From positions 1-64,000 of the forward strand of contig NZ_PEHF01000053.1 in the NCBI RefSeq assembly GCF_015762685.1: 64,000 bases of DNA. The letters are read 5' to 3'. A model generated the notes under the pieces. The model saw only the letters and a program-made list of their open reading frames with translations. It searched no databases and was not told where the DNA came from. Shown one piece after another: positions 28,618 through 40,232 of the stretch. Within the stretch, counting starts at the first letter, position 1; every line of letters begins with the position of its first letter. Both the position numbers and the translations under genes were made by a program. The stretch comes from Candidatus Symbiopectobacterium sp. 'North America'. Lineage in GTDB: Bacteria > Pseudomonadota > Gammaproteobacteria > Enterobacterales > Enterobacteriaceae.

Positions 28618-29338
28618 GGTTTTTTCCTCCGGCAGGTTGTGCGTCAAGATCCAGATACTGGGGCACTACCGCGCCCGCAAAACGACGCTGGTGTGCGGTC
28701 TGCTGCGCGCTATCGCACCCTTTATCCGCAAAGAACTTCACCTGCTCTTCTTCCCATACCGCATCCAACGCCTGCGGCGTGTCGTCACGGGCTTCTTCCG
28801 CCACTTTATGAGTGACATTGTCACTTTTTAATGTACTACCAGAAAGTGTCAGCAACACATCAAACAACAGGGCATAATCGCTGTCGCGCTGCTGTAAACG
28901 TGCACCGAGCAACGCCAGAATGGGCGCGATATCCAACAGCCCCGCACGACTTTCTGCTGATCCCAATCGCGAGAGGTGTTCGAGATAGAGCGGCAGAAAA
29001 TCCGGCAATTCGCGACAGTCAAGCTCAAGACCCGCCGCATGGTAATGCTGCATCAGGTCCACCATCGCCTGACCGCGATCGCGCGACTCACCGTGCACAT
29101 GTTCGAACAACAGCAGCGACGTCGCGCGGCCCCGGTCGAACAGCGCGCATTATTCGGCCTGCTTATCCAGCAGATCCTGCGCACACTGTTGTCGGATAAA
29201 CTGCGCCAATTGCTCGCGCAGTGACGGTGACAGCGCGTCATCTTGTGCCAGCGCCTCAATCAGTTCCTGATGATGCGCCCACAGCTCCCCATCGGGATAA
29301 TCGAGCAGGCGGGCGATAATGCGTAACGTCATCATCAT
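28604..29338 (-). pseudogene. narJ: Nitrate reductase assembly chaperone NarJ, nonsense-interrupted
   Basis: Private chaperone that fits the molybdenum cofactor into NarG. About 244 codons, with LFDRGRATSLLLFEHVHGESR, DIAPILALLGARLQQR and the near-invariant RDDTPQALDAVWEEEQVKFF. The start is ATG 29338, overlapping the narH stop by one base (TGATG). TAA at 29150-29152 falls where E. coli has Tyr (TAC or TAT to TAA) just before LFDRGR, leaving a 62-residue stub. Confidence 0.92.
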
Positions 29339-30885
29339 CAATCCTCCTGCATCACTTTACTGTTCATGTCACGCGTTTTGCTGGTGACATCAATGGCATC
29401 AATGCGTTTGCTGTTAAACAGGTTGAATTTGCTGTCGCTGCCGTGACAACCTTCGCCGAAGCTGAAACCGCATCCTTTGCTTTCCGGAAAGGCGTCACGC
29501 GCCAACTCACGGTGGCTGGACGGCACGACAAAGCGATCTTCATAGTTGGCAATCGCCAGGTAGCGATACATTTCCTGTGCCTGAGCGTCGGTCAAGCCCA
29601 CCTGCTCCAGTGCGCGGGTATCGATCACCCCTTCTACAGTTTCTGCACGTTTAAAGTGGCGCATCGCCAACATGCGTTTCAGCGCCAGCAGTACCGGTGC
29701 GGTATCACCTGCCGTCAGTAGATTTGCCAGGTACTGCACCGGAATGCGCAGACTTTCCACGTCCGGTAGCACCCCGCTGTGTGCCAGCGCGCCCGCATCA
29801 GCGGCTGATTGGATGGGTGACAACGGCGGCACATACCACACCATGGGCAGCGTGCGATACTCCGGGTGCAGCGGCAGCGCCAATTTCCACTCCATCGCCA
29901 TTTTGTAGACCGGCGATTGCTGTGCCGCTTCGATAACCCCGCGCGGCACGCCGTCTTTCAGCGCCTGAGCAATCACGTTCGGGTCGAGGAATACCTCAAG
30001 CTGACGCTGGTAGAGATCCTGCTCGCTCTTCGTGGCTGCCACTTCAGCGATACGATCGGCGTCATACAGCAGCACACCGAGATAGCGGATGCGACCAACA
30101 CAGGTTTCAGCACAGAGGGTCGGTTGCCCACTTTCGATACGCGGGTAGCAGAAGATGCATTTTTCGGATTTTCCGCTCTTCCAGTTAAAGTAGATTTTTT
30201 TTGTACGGGCAGCCGGTCAGGCACATGCGCCAGCCGCGACATTTATACTGATCGATCAGCACAATGCCGTCTTCCCCACGTTTGTAAATCGCACCGCTCG
30301 GGCAGGTCGCGACGCAAGCCGGGTTCAGGCAATGCTCGCACAGGAGCGGCAATACATCATGAAGGTGTTTTCGAACTGGCCGTACATCTCCTTTTGCATA
30401 TGCTCAAAGTTTTTATCTTTGGCACGCCCGTTGAACTCACCGCCCAGATCATCTTCCCAGTTCGGCCCCATTTCGATTTTCTTCATGCGCTGACCGGTAA
30501 TCAGCGAGCGCGGACGCGCTATCGGCTGATGTTTCCCTTCCGGCGCTTTACGCAAGTTTTCATAGTCGTAGTCAAACGGCTCATAATAGTCATCGAGTTG
30601 CGGCACATCCAGGTTGGCAAAAATCTTGGACAGTACGCTGACGCGGTTGCCCATGCACGGTTCCAGTTTGCCGCTGATTTTACGAATCCAGCCGCCTTTC
30701 CATTTGTCCTGATCTTCCCAGGCGTGGGGATAGCCCACACCCGGTTTGATTTCGACGTTGTTGAACCAGGCGTATCCCATCCCCTCGCGGCTGGTCCAGA
30801 CGTTTTTACAGGTAACGGAGAAGGTATGGCAGCCGATGCATTTGTCCAGATTCAGCACCATGTCCACTTGGGAACGAATTTTCAT
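29338..30885 (-). pseudogene. narH: Nitrate reductase beta subunit NarH, frameshifted, with a lost cluster ligand
   Basis: Iron-sulfur subunit relaying electrons from NarI to NarG. ATG 30885 overlaps the narG stop by one base. Lesions: loss of a base in the MMYLPRLCEHC codons near 30350 (the frame then stops), and an A run of eight instead of seven in the PYKKIYF codons near 30195-30202, a typical slippage. In addition the first cluster motif reads CIGCHTFSVTC where E. coli has CIGCHTCSVTC, so a Cys ligand is replaced by Phe. The remainder (MLLYDADRIAEVAATKSEQ onward) is well preserved to 29338. Confidence 0.92.
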
Positions 30886-33800
30886 CAGGCTTTCTCCTGC
30901 GCGGTCAGTGAACGGGCTGCGGGCTGTTCGTAATCCTGGCCTTCATCATCCAACCAATCGATACGTTTCATTTTGCGCACCACTACGAATTCGTCGCGGT
31001 TACACCCGACCGTGCCGTAGTAGTTAAAGCCGTAGGCTAACTGCGCATAACCACCGATCATGTGCATGGGTTTCGGCGTAATACGCGTCACCGAGTTGTG
31101 AATACCGCCGCGCTGGGCGGTGATCTCTGATCCGGACAAGTTCACGATGCGCTCCTGCGCGTGGTACATCATGGTCATGCCTACCGGTACGCGCTGGCTC
31201 ACCACCGCACGCGCCGTCAGTGCTCCGTTGGTGTTGAACGCCTCTATCCAGTCGTTGTCCATAATGCCCAAATCCCGTGCATCATCCTCACTCAGCCAGA
31301 TAACCGGCCCACCGCGCCCCAACGTCAGCATCAGCAGGTTGTCGCTGTAGGTGGAGTGAATGCCCCACTTCTGGTGCGGCGTCAGGAAGTTGAGCGGCTT
31401 CTCCGGGTTGCCGTTTGGTTTCTGATTAATCACCGGTGCCACCGCGCGGGTATCTACTTGCGGGCGGTACACCAGCAGGCTTTCTCCAAAGGCGCGCATC
31501 CATTCGTGATCCTGATACAACTGCTGACAGCCTGACAGCGTGCGCCACGGAATCAACTCATGCACGTTGGTGTAGCAGGCATTGTAGGAGACGTGTTCAT
31601 CTTACAAACCTGACCAGGTCGGGCTAGAGATGATTTTGCGCGGCTGGGCCTGAATATCGCGGAAGCGGATTTTTTCATCTTCTTTATTCAGCGCCAGGTG
31701 CGTGTGGTCGCGACCGGTAAATTTGCTCAACGCCTCACAGGCTTTTACCGTCACCTGACCGTTGGTTTCCGGTGCCAGCGTCAGGATCATTTCCGCTGCG
31801 TCGATGGCAGTGTCAATTTTTGGCCGCCCCGCCGCTGCGCCTTCAGCCTTGGTGTAGTTGAGTTTTCTCAGAAAATCGACTTCAGTTTGCGTGTTCCAAC
31901 CAATGCCTTTACCACCGTTACCCAGTTTATCCAGCAACGATCCCACCGAGGTGTAGCGTTCATAGAGATTCGGGTAATCGCGTTCGACCACCATCAGGTG
32001 CGGTGCGGTTTTTCCGGGGATCAGATCGCACTCGCCTTTTTTCCAATCATCCACGCCGAACGGCTGCACCAATTCTGCCGCAAAATCGTGTTGAATCGGC
32101 AACGTCACCAGATCGGTTTCGACGCCAAGATGCCCCTGGCACACGCACGAGAAGGTTTTGGCAATGCCTTTGTAGATTTCCCAATCACTCTTGGCATCCC
32201 AGGCAGGATCAACCGCCGCTGACAGCGGGTGAATAAACGGATGCATATCTGAGGTATTCATGTCGTCTTTTTCGTACCAGGTGGCCGTCGGCAATACGAT
32301 ATCGAAATAGAGACAGGTGCTGGACATGCGGAAATCCAGCGTCACCACCAGATCCAGCTTGCCTTCACCGCCCTGTACCTGCCACTCCACCTCTTCCGGC
32401 ATAACGCCGCCCTGATTACCGAGATCCTGGCCTTGCAGCCCGTGTTCAGTACCGAGCAGGTATTTGAGCATGTATTCGTGCCCTTTACCGGACGAACCCA
32501 ACAGGTTAGAACGCCAGATAAACAGGTTGCGCGGGAAGTTTTGCGGGTTGTCCGGCTGTTCAGCGGCAAACGCGATAGTGCCTGCTTTCAGCGCCTGCAC
32601 GGCATACTCTTGCGGCGTCATTCCCGCTTGCTACGCGTTGGCGGCGATACTGAGCGGATTGACGTTCAACTGCGGCGGAGAGGGCAGCCAGCCCATGCGT
32701 TCGGCACGCACGTTAAAATCGATTATGCTGCCAGTAAAACGGGATTTATCCGCCAGCGGCGACAGGAATTCCTGCGGTGCTACCGTTTCGTAGCGCCACT
32801 GGCTGGAGTGGTTGTAGAAAAAGGAGGTGCTGTTCATGTGGCGCGGCGGACGCTGCCAATCAAGACCGAACGCCAGCGGTGTCCAACCGGTTTGCGGACG
32901 CAGTTTTTCCTGACCGACATAGTGCGCCCAACCGCCACCGCTTTGACCAACGCAGCCGCAGAACACCAGCATGTTGATCAGGCCACGGTAGTTCATGTCC
33001 ATGTGGTACCAGTGGTTGATACCGGCACCGACGATAATCATTGAACGGCCGTGGGTTTTATCGGCATTATCCGCAAATTCGCGTGCGATACGTACTATGT
33101 TATAATGCGAAACACCAGTGATCTGCTCGGCCCACGCCGGGCTGTAGGCTTTCACCTCATCATAGTCACAAGCGCAGTTTTCATCGTTCAGTCCGCGATC
33201 CAGCCCGTAATTCGCCAGCGTCAGGTCGTAAACGCTGGCTACCAACGCTTCGCTGCCATCGGCCAGCGTCAGGCGTTTTACTGGCAGTTTATGGGACAAC
33301 ACTTCGTCAAGGGCAACGCTGCTGAAATGCTCGCTCGGTAATCCGCCAAAGTACGGGAAACCAACCTCTGCCACCTCATCGTGCACACCCAACAGGCTCA
33401 GGCGCAGTTGTACCTCTTCGCCACTGACTCCGTCGCGCTGCTCCAGATTCCATTTGCCCTGATCGCCCCAACGGTAGCCAATGGAACCTTGTGGCGCAGT
33501 GAGAGTGCCACTCTGCTCATCAATAGCCACCGTTTTCCACTGCGGATGGTTTTCCTGACCGAGGTTATCCAGCAAATCGGAAGCTCGCAGCATGCGGCCC
33601 GCCGCGTAGTAACCCTCTTCACGCGGTTCCAGCAACACCAGCATCGGCATGTCGGTATAGCAGCGCACGTAGTCGGTGAAATAGCGGCTCGGGTTGTCCA
33701 GATGAAACTCTTTGAGAATCACATGGCCCATCGCCAGCGCCATAGCGCTGTCGGTGCCCTGTTTCCGATTCAGCCACTGGTCACACAGCTTGGCGATTTC

Positions 33801-34658
33801 CGCATAATCCGGCGTCACCTCCACGGTTTTGGTGCCCTTGTAACGCACCTCGGCAAAGAAGTGCGCATCCGGGGTACGCGTTTGCGGCACGTTGGAACCC
33901 CAGGCGATAATGTACGACGAGTTATACCAGTCGGCTGATTCCGGCACATCGGTCTGTTCGCCCCAGGTCTGCGGCGACGCCGGCGGCAAATCACAATACC
34001 AGTCGTAGAAGCTCAGGCAGACACCGCCGAGCAGAGACAGGTAGCGCGCCCCCGCCGCATAAGACACCATCCACGTCACCGGGATTGGCGAGAAGCCGAT
34101 AATGCGGTCGGGTCCAAAGGTTTTGGCCGTGTATACGTTGGAGGCCGCGATCAGTTCGTTGACCTCGTTCCAGTCAGAGCGCACAAAGCCACCGCGACCG
34201 CGTATTTTCTTGTAATAAGCGGTTTTTGCCGGGTCGGTCACGATAGAAGCCCAGGCATCGACCGGATCGGAGTACGCCAGTTTGGCTTCACGCCATAGCT
34301 TGAGCAGACGCTTACGCATCATCGGGTATTTCAGGCGATTGGCGCTGTAAAGATACCAGGAGTAACTGGTACCACACGGGCAGCCGCGCGGTTCATGATT
34401 TGGCAGGTCCGGGCGGGTGCGAGGATAGTCGGTCTGCTGCGTTTCCCAGGTGACCAGACCATTTTTCACATAGATTTTCCAACTGCACGATCCGGTACAG
34501 TTGACGCCGTGCGTGGAGCGTACCACTTTATCGTGTTGCCAGCGGCTGCGGTAACTATCTTCCCAATCCCGGTTGGTATTGAGCGTCTGACCGTGCCCAT
34601 CTGCAAAGGGCTCGGCCAATTGTTTAAAGTAACGTAACCGGTCAAGAAATTTGCTCAT
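30885..34658 (-). pseudogene. narG: Nitrate reductase alpha subunit NarG, two nonsense codons
   Basis: Molybdenum catalytic subunit, about 1257 codons, matching NarG along its length (MSKFLDRLRYFKQ at ATG 34658 after AGGAG; HGVNCTGSCSWKIYVKNG with cluster ligands; C-terminus MKRIDWLDDEGQD). Lesions: TAG at 32631-32633, probably from CAG, about residue 675, and TAA at 31602-31604, where E. coli has Glu in SGLEDEHVSYN (GAA to TAA). No frameshift was found in between. The N-terminal 675-residue piece would lack the rest of the cofactor site. First gene of narGHJI. Confidence 0.93.
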
Positions 34659-35121
34659 CCGGACTCTCCTACTGCGAAGCCTGCTGGCTTCTGTCGTTAT
34701 GAATGCGCGTAGCCGATACGGTGTGTCAAACGGCGAAATCGAATGAAATACCACCAAGGGATTATGAAAACAAAAAAACATATCAATATGAAAAATATAG
34801 ATATTAATAATCTTTGTACCCAAAGGGATAACAATGATTTCATCTCGTGACTATTTGGAGGTAGGTAGCGTGGCGAGAGGAAGATAGAAAGCAAAACGCG
34901 ACGCAATGATGCGCCGCGCGAGGTTGCTGAACCCGTCATTTTACGCTTCGTCATCCTCAGCGAAAGCTGGGGATCTCGATGAGAATGAACGCGTTTCTTC
35001 TGCAAGCGATTCCCGCTTTCGCGTGAATGACGGAAGTGGGCGGAATGATGGAAGTGGATGGGAGTGACGGCGGTGGGCCGGAATGCCAGAGGTGACGGGT
35101 AGCTCACCATCAGGTTATCGG
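34659..35121. other. narK-narG intergenic region
   Basis: Between the narK stop and narG start. The half nearest narG (34660-34860) is A+T rich and should contain its promoter, but I could not find a clean FNR box there. The rest is occupied by palindromic repeat copy C and short repeated GGAATG/GGAAGTGG-type stretches. Confidence 0.5.
34950..35031. repeat. Palindromic intergenic repeat, copy C (inverted)
   Basis: Arms beginning GTCATCCTCAGCGAAAGCTG and ending GCTTTCGCGTGAATGAC, with central AACGCGTTTCTTCTGC. That core is the reverse complement of the core of copy B, so this copy is inverted. The flank TTTACGCTTCGTCATCC also matches, inverted, the sequence following copy B (24833-24847), so the repeated unit is longer than the palindrome. 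Confidence 0.75.
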
Positions 35122-36519
35122 CTATCGCGCTGTTTTATGCCCATAGAACAGCCAGGTGATCAACACGCACACCCCATAACACAGGATAAACACTTTTATT
35201 GCCCCCGCCGGTGAACCGGTCAGCTCGAGTGACGTACCGAACGCTTTGGGGATAAAGAACCCGCCGATGGCGCCAATGGCAGAGATAAAACCAAGCGCGG
35301 CAGCAGAGTCTGTCGCCGCTTCACGCAGCGCATCGTCATAGCTGCCACCACGCGCTTTAACGCGTTCTGCGGTCAAACGATGGAAAATCACGGCAATCAT
35401 CTGGAAGGTCGATCCACTGCCCAATCCGGCGGTGAGGAACAGCAGCATAAACAACCCAAAGAACACGGCGAAGCTGCCCGCATGACCATCCGTAGCCAAC
35501 GATAGATAGAGCAATACCGAGAATAGCGCCATCAAGATAAAGTTGATCAGCGTGACACGTACGCCAGCAAAACGGTCGGACAGCATGCCGCACACCGGTC
35601 GCGCCAATGCGCCAAGCAGAGGGCCAAAAAACGCGTAGTGCAGGATAACAATATCGGGAAATTGCGTTTTGGCGAGCATGGCAAAGCCCGCAGAAAATCC
35701 GATAAACGAGCCAAACGTGGAGAGGTAAAGAAAACTGAGTACCCACAAATGCAAGCGTTTGAGCACCGGCATTTGCTGACTGATGGAGGCTTTGGTGGTG
35801 CTCAGATCGTTCATGCCAAACCAGGCCGCCAGCGAGGCCACCAGCAGGAAAAGCACCCAAATCCAGGCGGAGCGATACAACCACACCGTGCTGCCATCCG
35901 TCTGTGCTACACCGCCAGCCGCGCCAAGCAACGGCAAGAAAATGACCAGCGGCACCAGAATCTGCATCACGCTAACACCCAGATTATCCAATCCGCCATT
36001 CAGCCCTAGCGCACCCCCCTGCCTGGCTTTAGGGAAAAAGAAACTGATGTTCGCCATGCTGGACGCAAAGTTCGCCCCAGCAAAGCCGCACAGCAACGAG
36101 ATGATGACAAAGGTGTGATACGGCGTTTGCGTATCCCGCACCACAAACCCCAGCCACAGGCACGGGATCACCAAAATCATGGTACTCAGGGTGGTCCAGC
36201 GTCGTCCACCAAAGAGGGGGATGACAAAGGAGTACGGTACGCGCAGCAACGCGCCGGACACCGAGGGCAGCGCGGTTAATAAAAACAGCTGATCAGTCGA
36301 GAAGTGAAATCCCACTTTATTCAGGTTAACGGCCACGGTGCTAAACAGCATCCAGACGCAGAAAGAGAGCAATAAGCACGGGATGGAAATCCACAGGTTA
36401 CAGGTGGCAATGCGCTGCCCCTGCCGTTGCCAGAAATCGGGATCTTCCGGGTACCACTCGCCAATGGTCGCGTTAAGCGGCTTGCACGTAGGATCATTTG
36501 TTGTTGAAGGTTGCGTCAT
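35122..36519 (-). CDS. narK: Nitrate/nitrite transporter NarK, full length with a signature-motif substitution
   Basis: A 465-residue major-facilitator nitrate/nitrite antiporter with 12 membrane helices, close to E. coli NarK throughout (LRVPYSF with the binding Arg, SSMANISFFFPKARQGGALG, AAALGFISAIGAIGGFFIPKAFG). ATG 36519 gives the standard N-terminus. The first nitrate-signature motif reads GGLDNLGVSVMQ where E. coli has GGLGNMGVSVMQ; Gly to Asp (GGT to GAT) in this packed helix could impair transport. So the gene is open but may not be functional. Divergent from narX. Confidence 0.9.
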   Translation of the reverse strand: MTQPSTTNDPTCKPLNATIGEWYPEDPDFWQRQGQRIATCNLWISIPCLLLSFCVWMLFSTVAVNLNKVGFHFSTDQLFLLTALPSVSGALLRVPYSFVIPLFGGRRWTTLSTMILVIPCLWLGFVVRDTQTPYHTFVIISLLCGFAGANFASSMANISFFFPKARQGGALGLNGGLDNLGVSVMQILVPLVIFLPLLGAAGGVAQTDGSTVWLYRSAWIWVLFLLVASLAAWFGMNDLSTTKASISQQMPVLKRLHLWVLSFLYLSTFGSFIGFSAGFAMLAKTQFPDIVILHYAFFGPLLGALARPVCGMLSDRFAGVRVTLINFILMALFSVLLYLSLATDGHAGSFAVFFGLFMLLFLTAGLGSGSTFQMIAVIFHRLTAERVKARGGSYDDALREAATDSAAALGFISAIGAIGGFFIPKAFGTSLELTGSPAGAIKVFILCYGVCVLITWLFYGHKTAR

Positions 36520-36611
36520 AAAAACCTCAGTGAGTAAAACTCGGTATATAACTTTGAGGGAAATAACAGGGCATTCAGGGCGCAACATGAGGGATGCTAG
36601 TGTAAATAAAA

Positions 36612-36625
36612 TTGATATGAATTAA
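36612..36625. promoter_or_regulatory. FNR-like box in the narK-narX region
   Basis: TTGATATGAATTAA matches the FNR consensus TTGAT-N4-ATCAA with one mismatch. It is about 100 bases before the narK start and 310 before narX, consistent with anaerobic induction of narK. No gene is otherwise supported in 36520-36935; an open frame at 36672 leads into narX but does not resemble its N-terminus. Confidence 0.5.
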
Positions 36626-36935
36626 CGCCCTGTCAGGTAAAAAACGCCCTTTCTACTCCATCCACCACCTTGTGAGTAACCCTGCGTTAAAAAATAAAAA
36701 CCGCGAATTCAGCCCGTTAACGCAACTTCACCCTCAACTACTCCCAGCTATGACCCGAGACGGATATTTGTGGGTACTTATTAAGGGGTATGGGGTTATA
36801 GCGAAGGATGGTGAAGAATGCAGACCTATCAGATACCTTTCGCTTTGTCGTCTGATTCAGCGATACAGCACACGTGCAAAAACAGGACATTTGTTGAACA
36901 ACGCTTTGAGCGAAGGATGGCGACGTGGAGTTCCC

Positions 36936-38747
36936 ATGGTTAAACGTCTTTTACTGCCGCTGTCGCTGACACACCAGGTAGCGATGCTGATGTTGTTACT
37001 CGGACTGCTTGGCATTGTGGGTATGGGCATATCCAGTTGAATGTCGCAGAATATTCAAGGAAATGCGCACGCCATCAATAAAGCGGGCTCCTTGCGTATG
37101 CAGAGCTATCGCCTGCTCTCCATGATGCCGTTATCCAACAGCAGCCACATTTACCAGGACGATCTCGAACGTGATGAGACCAACAGAGATTTACAGCAGG
37201 CGGTGCTGCGCGAAGGGTTGAGCGAACCGTTTTCTCAACTGCGCGCGTTCTGGCAAACCCAATTGCGTCCCCAGTTGCAGCAGGCGTCTCGCCCGGATGA
37301 AGCCGCCAGAGATGTTGCTGCCTTTGTCGCGCAGTTGGATGATCTGGTGTTCGCCATCAACCACAGCACCGAAGAACGCATTGCGTTGGTCACCAAAATC
37401 CAACGCCTGTTTATCGCTCTGATGGGCATGGTGCTGCTGGCAACCATTCTCTATTTACGTCACCGTTTGCTGACACCGCTGCGTAAGCTGGTCGCCATGG
37501 CGCAAGCCATCGGCCACGGTGATTTCAGTGAACGCGTCAGCCTCTCCGGCAAAGATGAAATGAGCACGCTGGCGCAAGCGTTGAACAGTATGTCGGATGA
37601 ACTTTCCGCTATCTACCACCAGTTGGAACAAAGCGTTGCGGAACAGACCACCCGTCTGCGCCAGAAAAACGATACCCTTTCCTTTCTGTATCGCGCCAGC
37701 CGTCGTTTGCATACCAACGCGCCGCTGTGCAGTCGGGTGATGCCTATTCTCAACGAATTGCCCGCGCTAATGCCGCTGAACAATATCCAACTGCGACTGT
37801 ATGAGAGCAATAACCAGGAGCAGTTTCATCAGTTCAGTCACGAAGCACCTTACGATGCGGCGAGCTGTCCTGACGCCAATTGCCAAAGCTGCGGTGTATA
37901 CAGAAACGCGAATACTGCCAGCGGAGAGCCGCTATTTTGGACGCTGCACGATCAACACCATCAATATGGCATGGTGCTGGCCACTCGAGCCGGTGAATGC
38001 GAACTGAGCCCGGATCAACAGCAGTTGCTGAATACCCTGCTGAGACAACTCACCAGTACATTGACACTGGAACGACAATCTGAACACCAGCAGCAACTGA
38101 TACTGATGGAAGAACGTGCGGCAATTGCGCGTGAATTGCATGATTCACTGGCCCAATCGCTCTCTTGCCTGAAAATTCATGTCAGTTGCATTCAGGTGCA
38201 AGGCGGAAATCTGTCAGATGAGATACGCAGTCAGTTGACCGAAATGCGTGAAGAACTGAACACCGCCTAGCGTCAACTGCGTGAGCTATTGACCACATTT
38301 CGACTGCAACTCAACGAATCTGGCCTGTTGCCCGCACTGCGCGCCACCGTCGAAAAATATGAAAAACGCTTGTGATTTCCTTTGCAGTTGCATTATCAGT
38401 TGCCACCACAAGCGGTATCGGCCCATCAGGGAATTCATGTCCTGCAAATCGTGCGTGAGGCGCTCAGCAATATCTACAAACATGCGCAGGCAAGCGAGGT
38501 GGACATTACGCTGGTGCGGCGCGAAAAACGTATCGAATTGACCGTACGTGATAACGGCATCGGCATCGTTCAAGATAGCCAGCGCGCCAATCATTACGGT
38601 TTGATTATCATGCGAGACCGCGCACACAGCCTGCATGGAGAGTGTGTTATTGCGCGCCATCAGGATGGCGGAACGCAGGTGAAAGTGACTTTTGACGCAG
38701 AAAACCGCTACCGCCCGGAATTAACAGGAGAAGACCATGACGAATGA
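36936..38747 (+). pseudogene. narX: Nitrate/nitrite sensor kinase NarX, three nonsense codons
   Basis: About 603 codons of NarX with no frameshift found. ATG 36936 follows GTGGAG. Present are TM1, the P-box region AHAINKAGSLRMQSYRLL, HAMP, the central Cys cluster, the H-box ARELHDSLAQSLS and the ATPase NHYGLIIMRDRA. Lesions: TGA 37038-37040 (E. coli Trp, TGG to TGA), TAG 38268-38270 (Trp in NxxWAQLREL, TGG to TAG) and TGA 38373-38375 (Gly in KFGFP, GGA to TGA). Nitrate sensing through NarX is lost; the 3' end overlaps narL. Confidence 0.93.
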
Positions 38748-39399
38748 AATGCCAAACGACGATAGCGCGACCCTTTTATTGATTGACGACCATCCAATGT
38801 TGCGCAATGGCGTAAAACAGTTGCTCAGCATGGTGCCCGGTTTGCGTGTGGTGGGTGAAGCCAGCGACGGGGAACAAGGCGTGATATTGGCGGCAGAGTT
38901 AGATCCAGACCTGATTTTGCTGGACCTGAACATGCCCGGTATGAACGGATTGGAGACGCTGGTGCGTTTGCGAGAAAAGGCGCTCTCTGGCAGCGTTGTC
39001 GTCTTTAGCGTTTCCGATCATGAAGATGACGTGGTGAGCGCCTTGAAAAACGGGGCGAATGGCTACCTGCTTAAAGACATGGAACCGGAAGATTTGTTGG
39101 TGTCGTTGCATCAGGCGGCATCGGGTAAGATTGTGCTTAGCGAAACCCTGATGCCGATCCTCGCCGCCAGCCTGCGGGAAAACCGTCAGGGGAGCGATCG
39201 CAGTATTCAGCAGTTGACGCCCCGTGAGCGCGATATTCTGAAACTGCTGGCACAAGGGCTTGCCAATAAAGTGATTGCACGCAAGCTTTCCATCACGGAA
39301 AGTACAGTGAAGGTGCACGTTAAGCATCTGCTGAAAAAAATGAAGCTGAAATCGCGTGTGAAAGCGGCAGTGTGGGTGCTGCAAGAGAAAATCTTTTAA
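38737..39399 (+). CDS. narL: Nitrate response regulator NarL
   Basis: A 220-residue response regulator: receiver domain with the phospho-acceptor Asp in [13 protein letters not shown] and Lys in [12 protein letters not shown], then the LuxR-type [23 protein letters not shown] and the recognition helix [12 protein letters not shown]. It matches E. coli NarL over its whole length. ATG 38737 overlaps the narX 3' end (coupling). Intact while its kinase and chief target operon are broken; it may still be phosphorylated by another kinase or simply be next to decay. Confidence 0.95.
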   Translation: MTNEMPNDDSATLLLIDDHPMLRNGVKQLLSMVPGLRVVGEASDGEQGVILAAELDPDLILLDLNMPGMNGLETLVRLREKALSGSVVVFSVSDHEDDVVSALKNGANGYLLKDMEPEDLLVSLHQAASGKIVLSETLMPILAASLRENRQGSDRSIQQLTPRERDILKLLAQGLANKVIARKLSITESTVKVHVKHLLKKMKLKSRVKAAVWVLQEKIF

Positions 39400-39447
39400 T
39401 CGCCGGGAGCCGCCATAAGCGCCATCCGGGCAGCACCACGTTGACGG

Positions 39448-40232
39448 TTAACGCAAGAAGACTTTACCTTCCAGATAGGTGACAGCCTGGCCGCTAATCA
39501 GCACCCGATCGCCTTGCCATTGGCAATGCAAATCGCCGCCACGGGCTGAAACCTGGCGTGCACGCATCGTGGTTTTTCCTAATCGATCGTGCCAATAGGG
39601 AATCAACATGCTGTGCGCCGAGCCAGTGACCGGATCTTCGGCAACGGCTTCTCCCGGGCAGAAAAAGCGGCTGACAAAATCATAGTCGTCTCCCGGTGCC
39701 GTCACGCACACCAATTTGCCCAAGTGTTTCATGGCGTGAATATCTGGCGTTAACGCTTCGACCTATTGTTGGTTTTCCAGTACCACCAGATAATCGCGTG
39801 CCGCACGTACCTCAACCGCGTCGTCGATCCCCAAACAGCGCAACAACAGCGCGGGCGGCGTGACCGGCTCCGCCTGCCAGGCAGGGAAATCAAGCGTCAA
39901 ACCCGCATCACTGCGCGTGACTGTCAGTTCCCCGACGAAACGGGTCGAGAAACGGATCGTATCTCCCGCGTGCCCCATGGCGGTGAAAATCACATGCGCT
40001 TCCGCCAGCGTGGCGTGTCCACACAGGTTGATTTCACCCTGCGTGGTAAACCAACGTAACGCAAAGCCCTGCTCTGAGGGTACAAAAAAGGCCGTTTCTG
40101 GTTGTGCTGGCGTGCCATCTGCAACAAGCGTTCATTCGGCAACCATGCCGTCAATGGGCATACCGCTGCCGCATTGCCGCCAAACGTGTGCTGTGTAAAC
40201 GCATCGACCAAATAAAAATCCACGATTAACAT
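39448..40232 (-). pseudogene. PhzF-family isomerase-like protein, broken
   Basis: About 262 codons of the PhzF/YddE family (DAFTQHTFGGNAAAVCPL N-terminus; C-terminal AVAEDPVTGSAHS with the catalytic region). Lesions: loss of one base in the HNQPETAFF codons near 40108, and TAG at 39763-39765, probably from CAG. The family isomerises or epimerises small metabolites; the substrate is unknown here. It converges on narL. Confidence 0.85.

Noticed and set aside
29866..30933. Plus-strand open frame of 355 codons opposite narH
   Set aside because: Antisense of a recognisable narH pseudogene; no start signal or domain.
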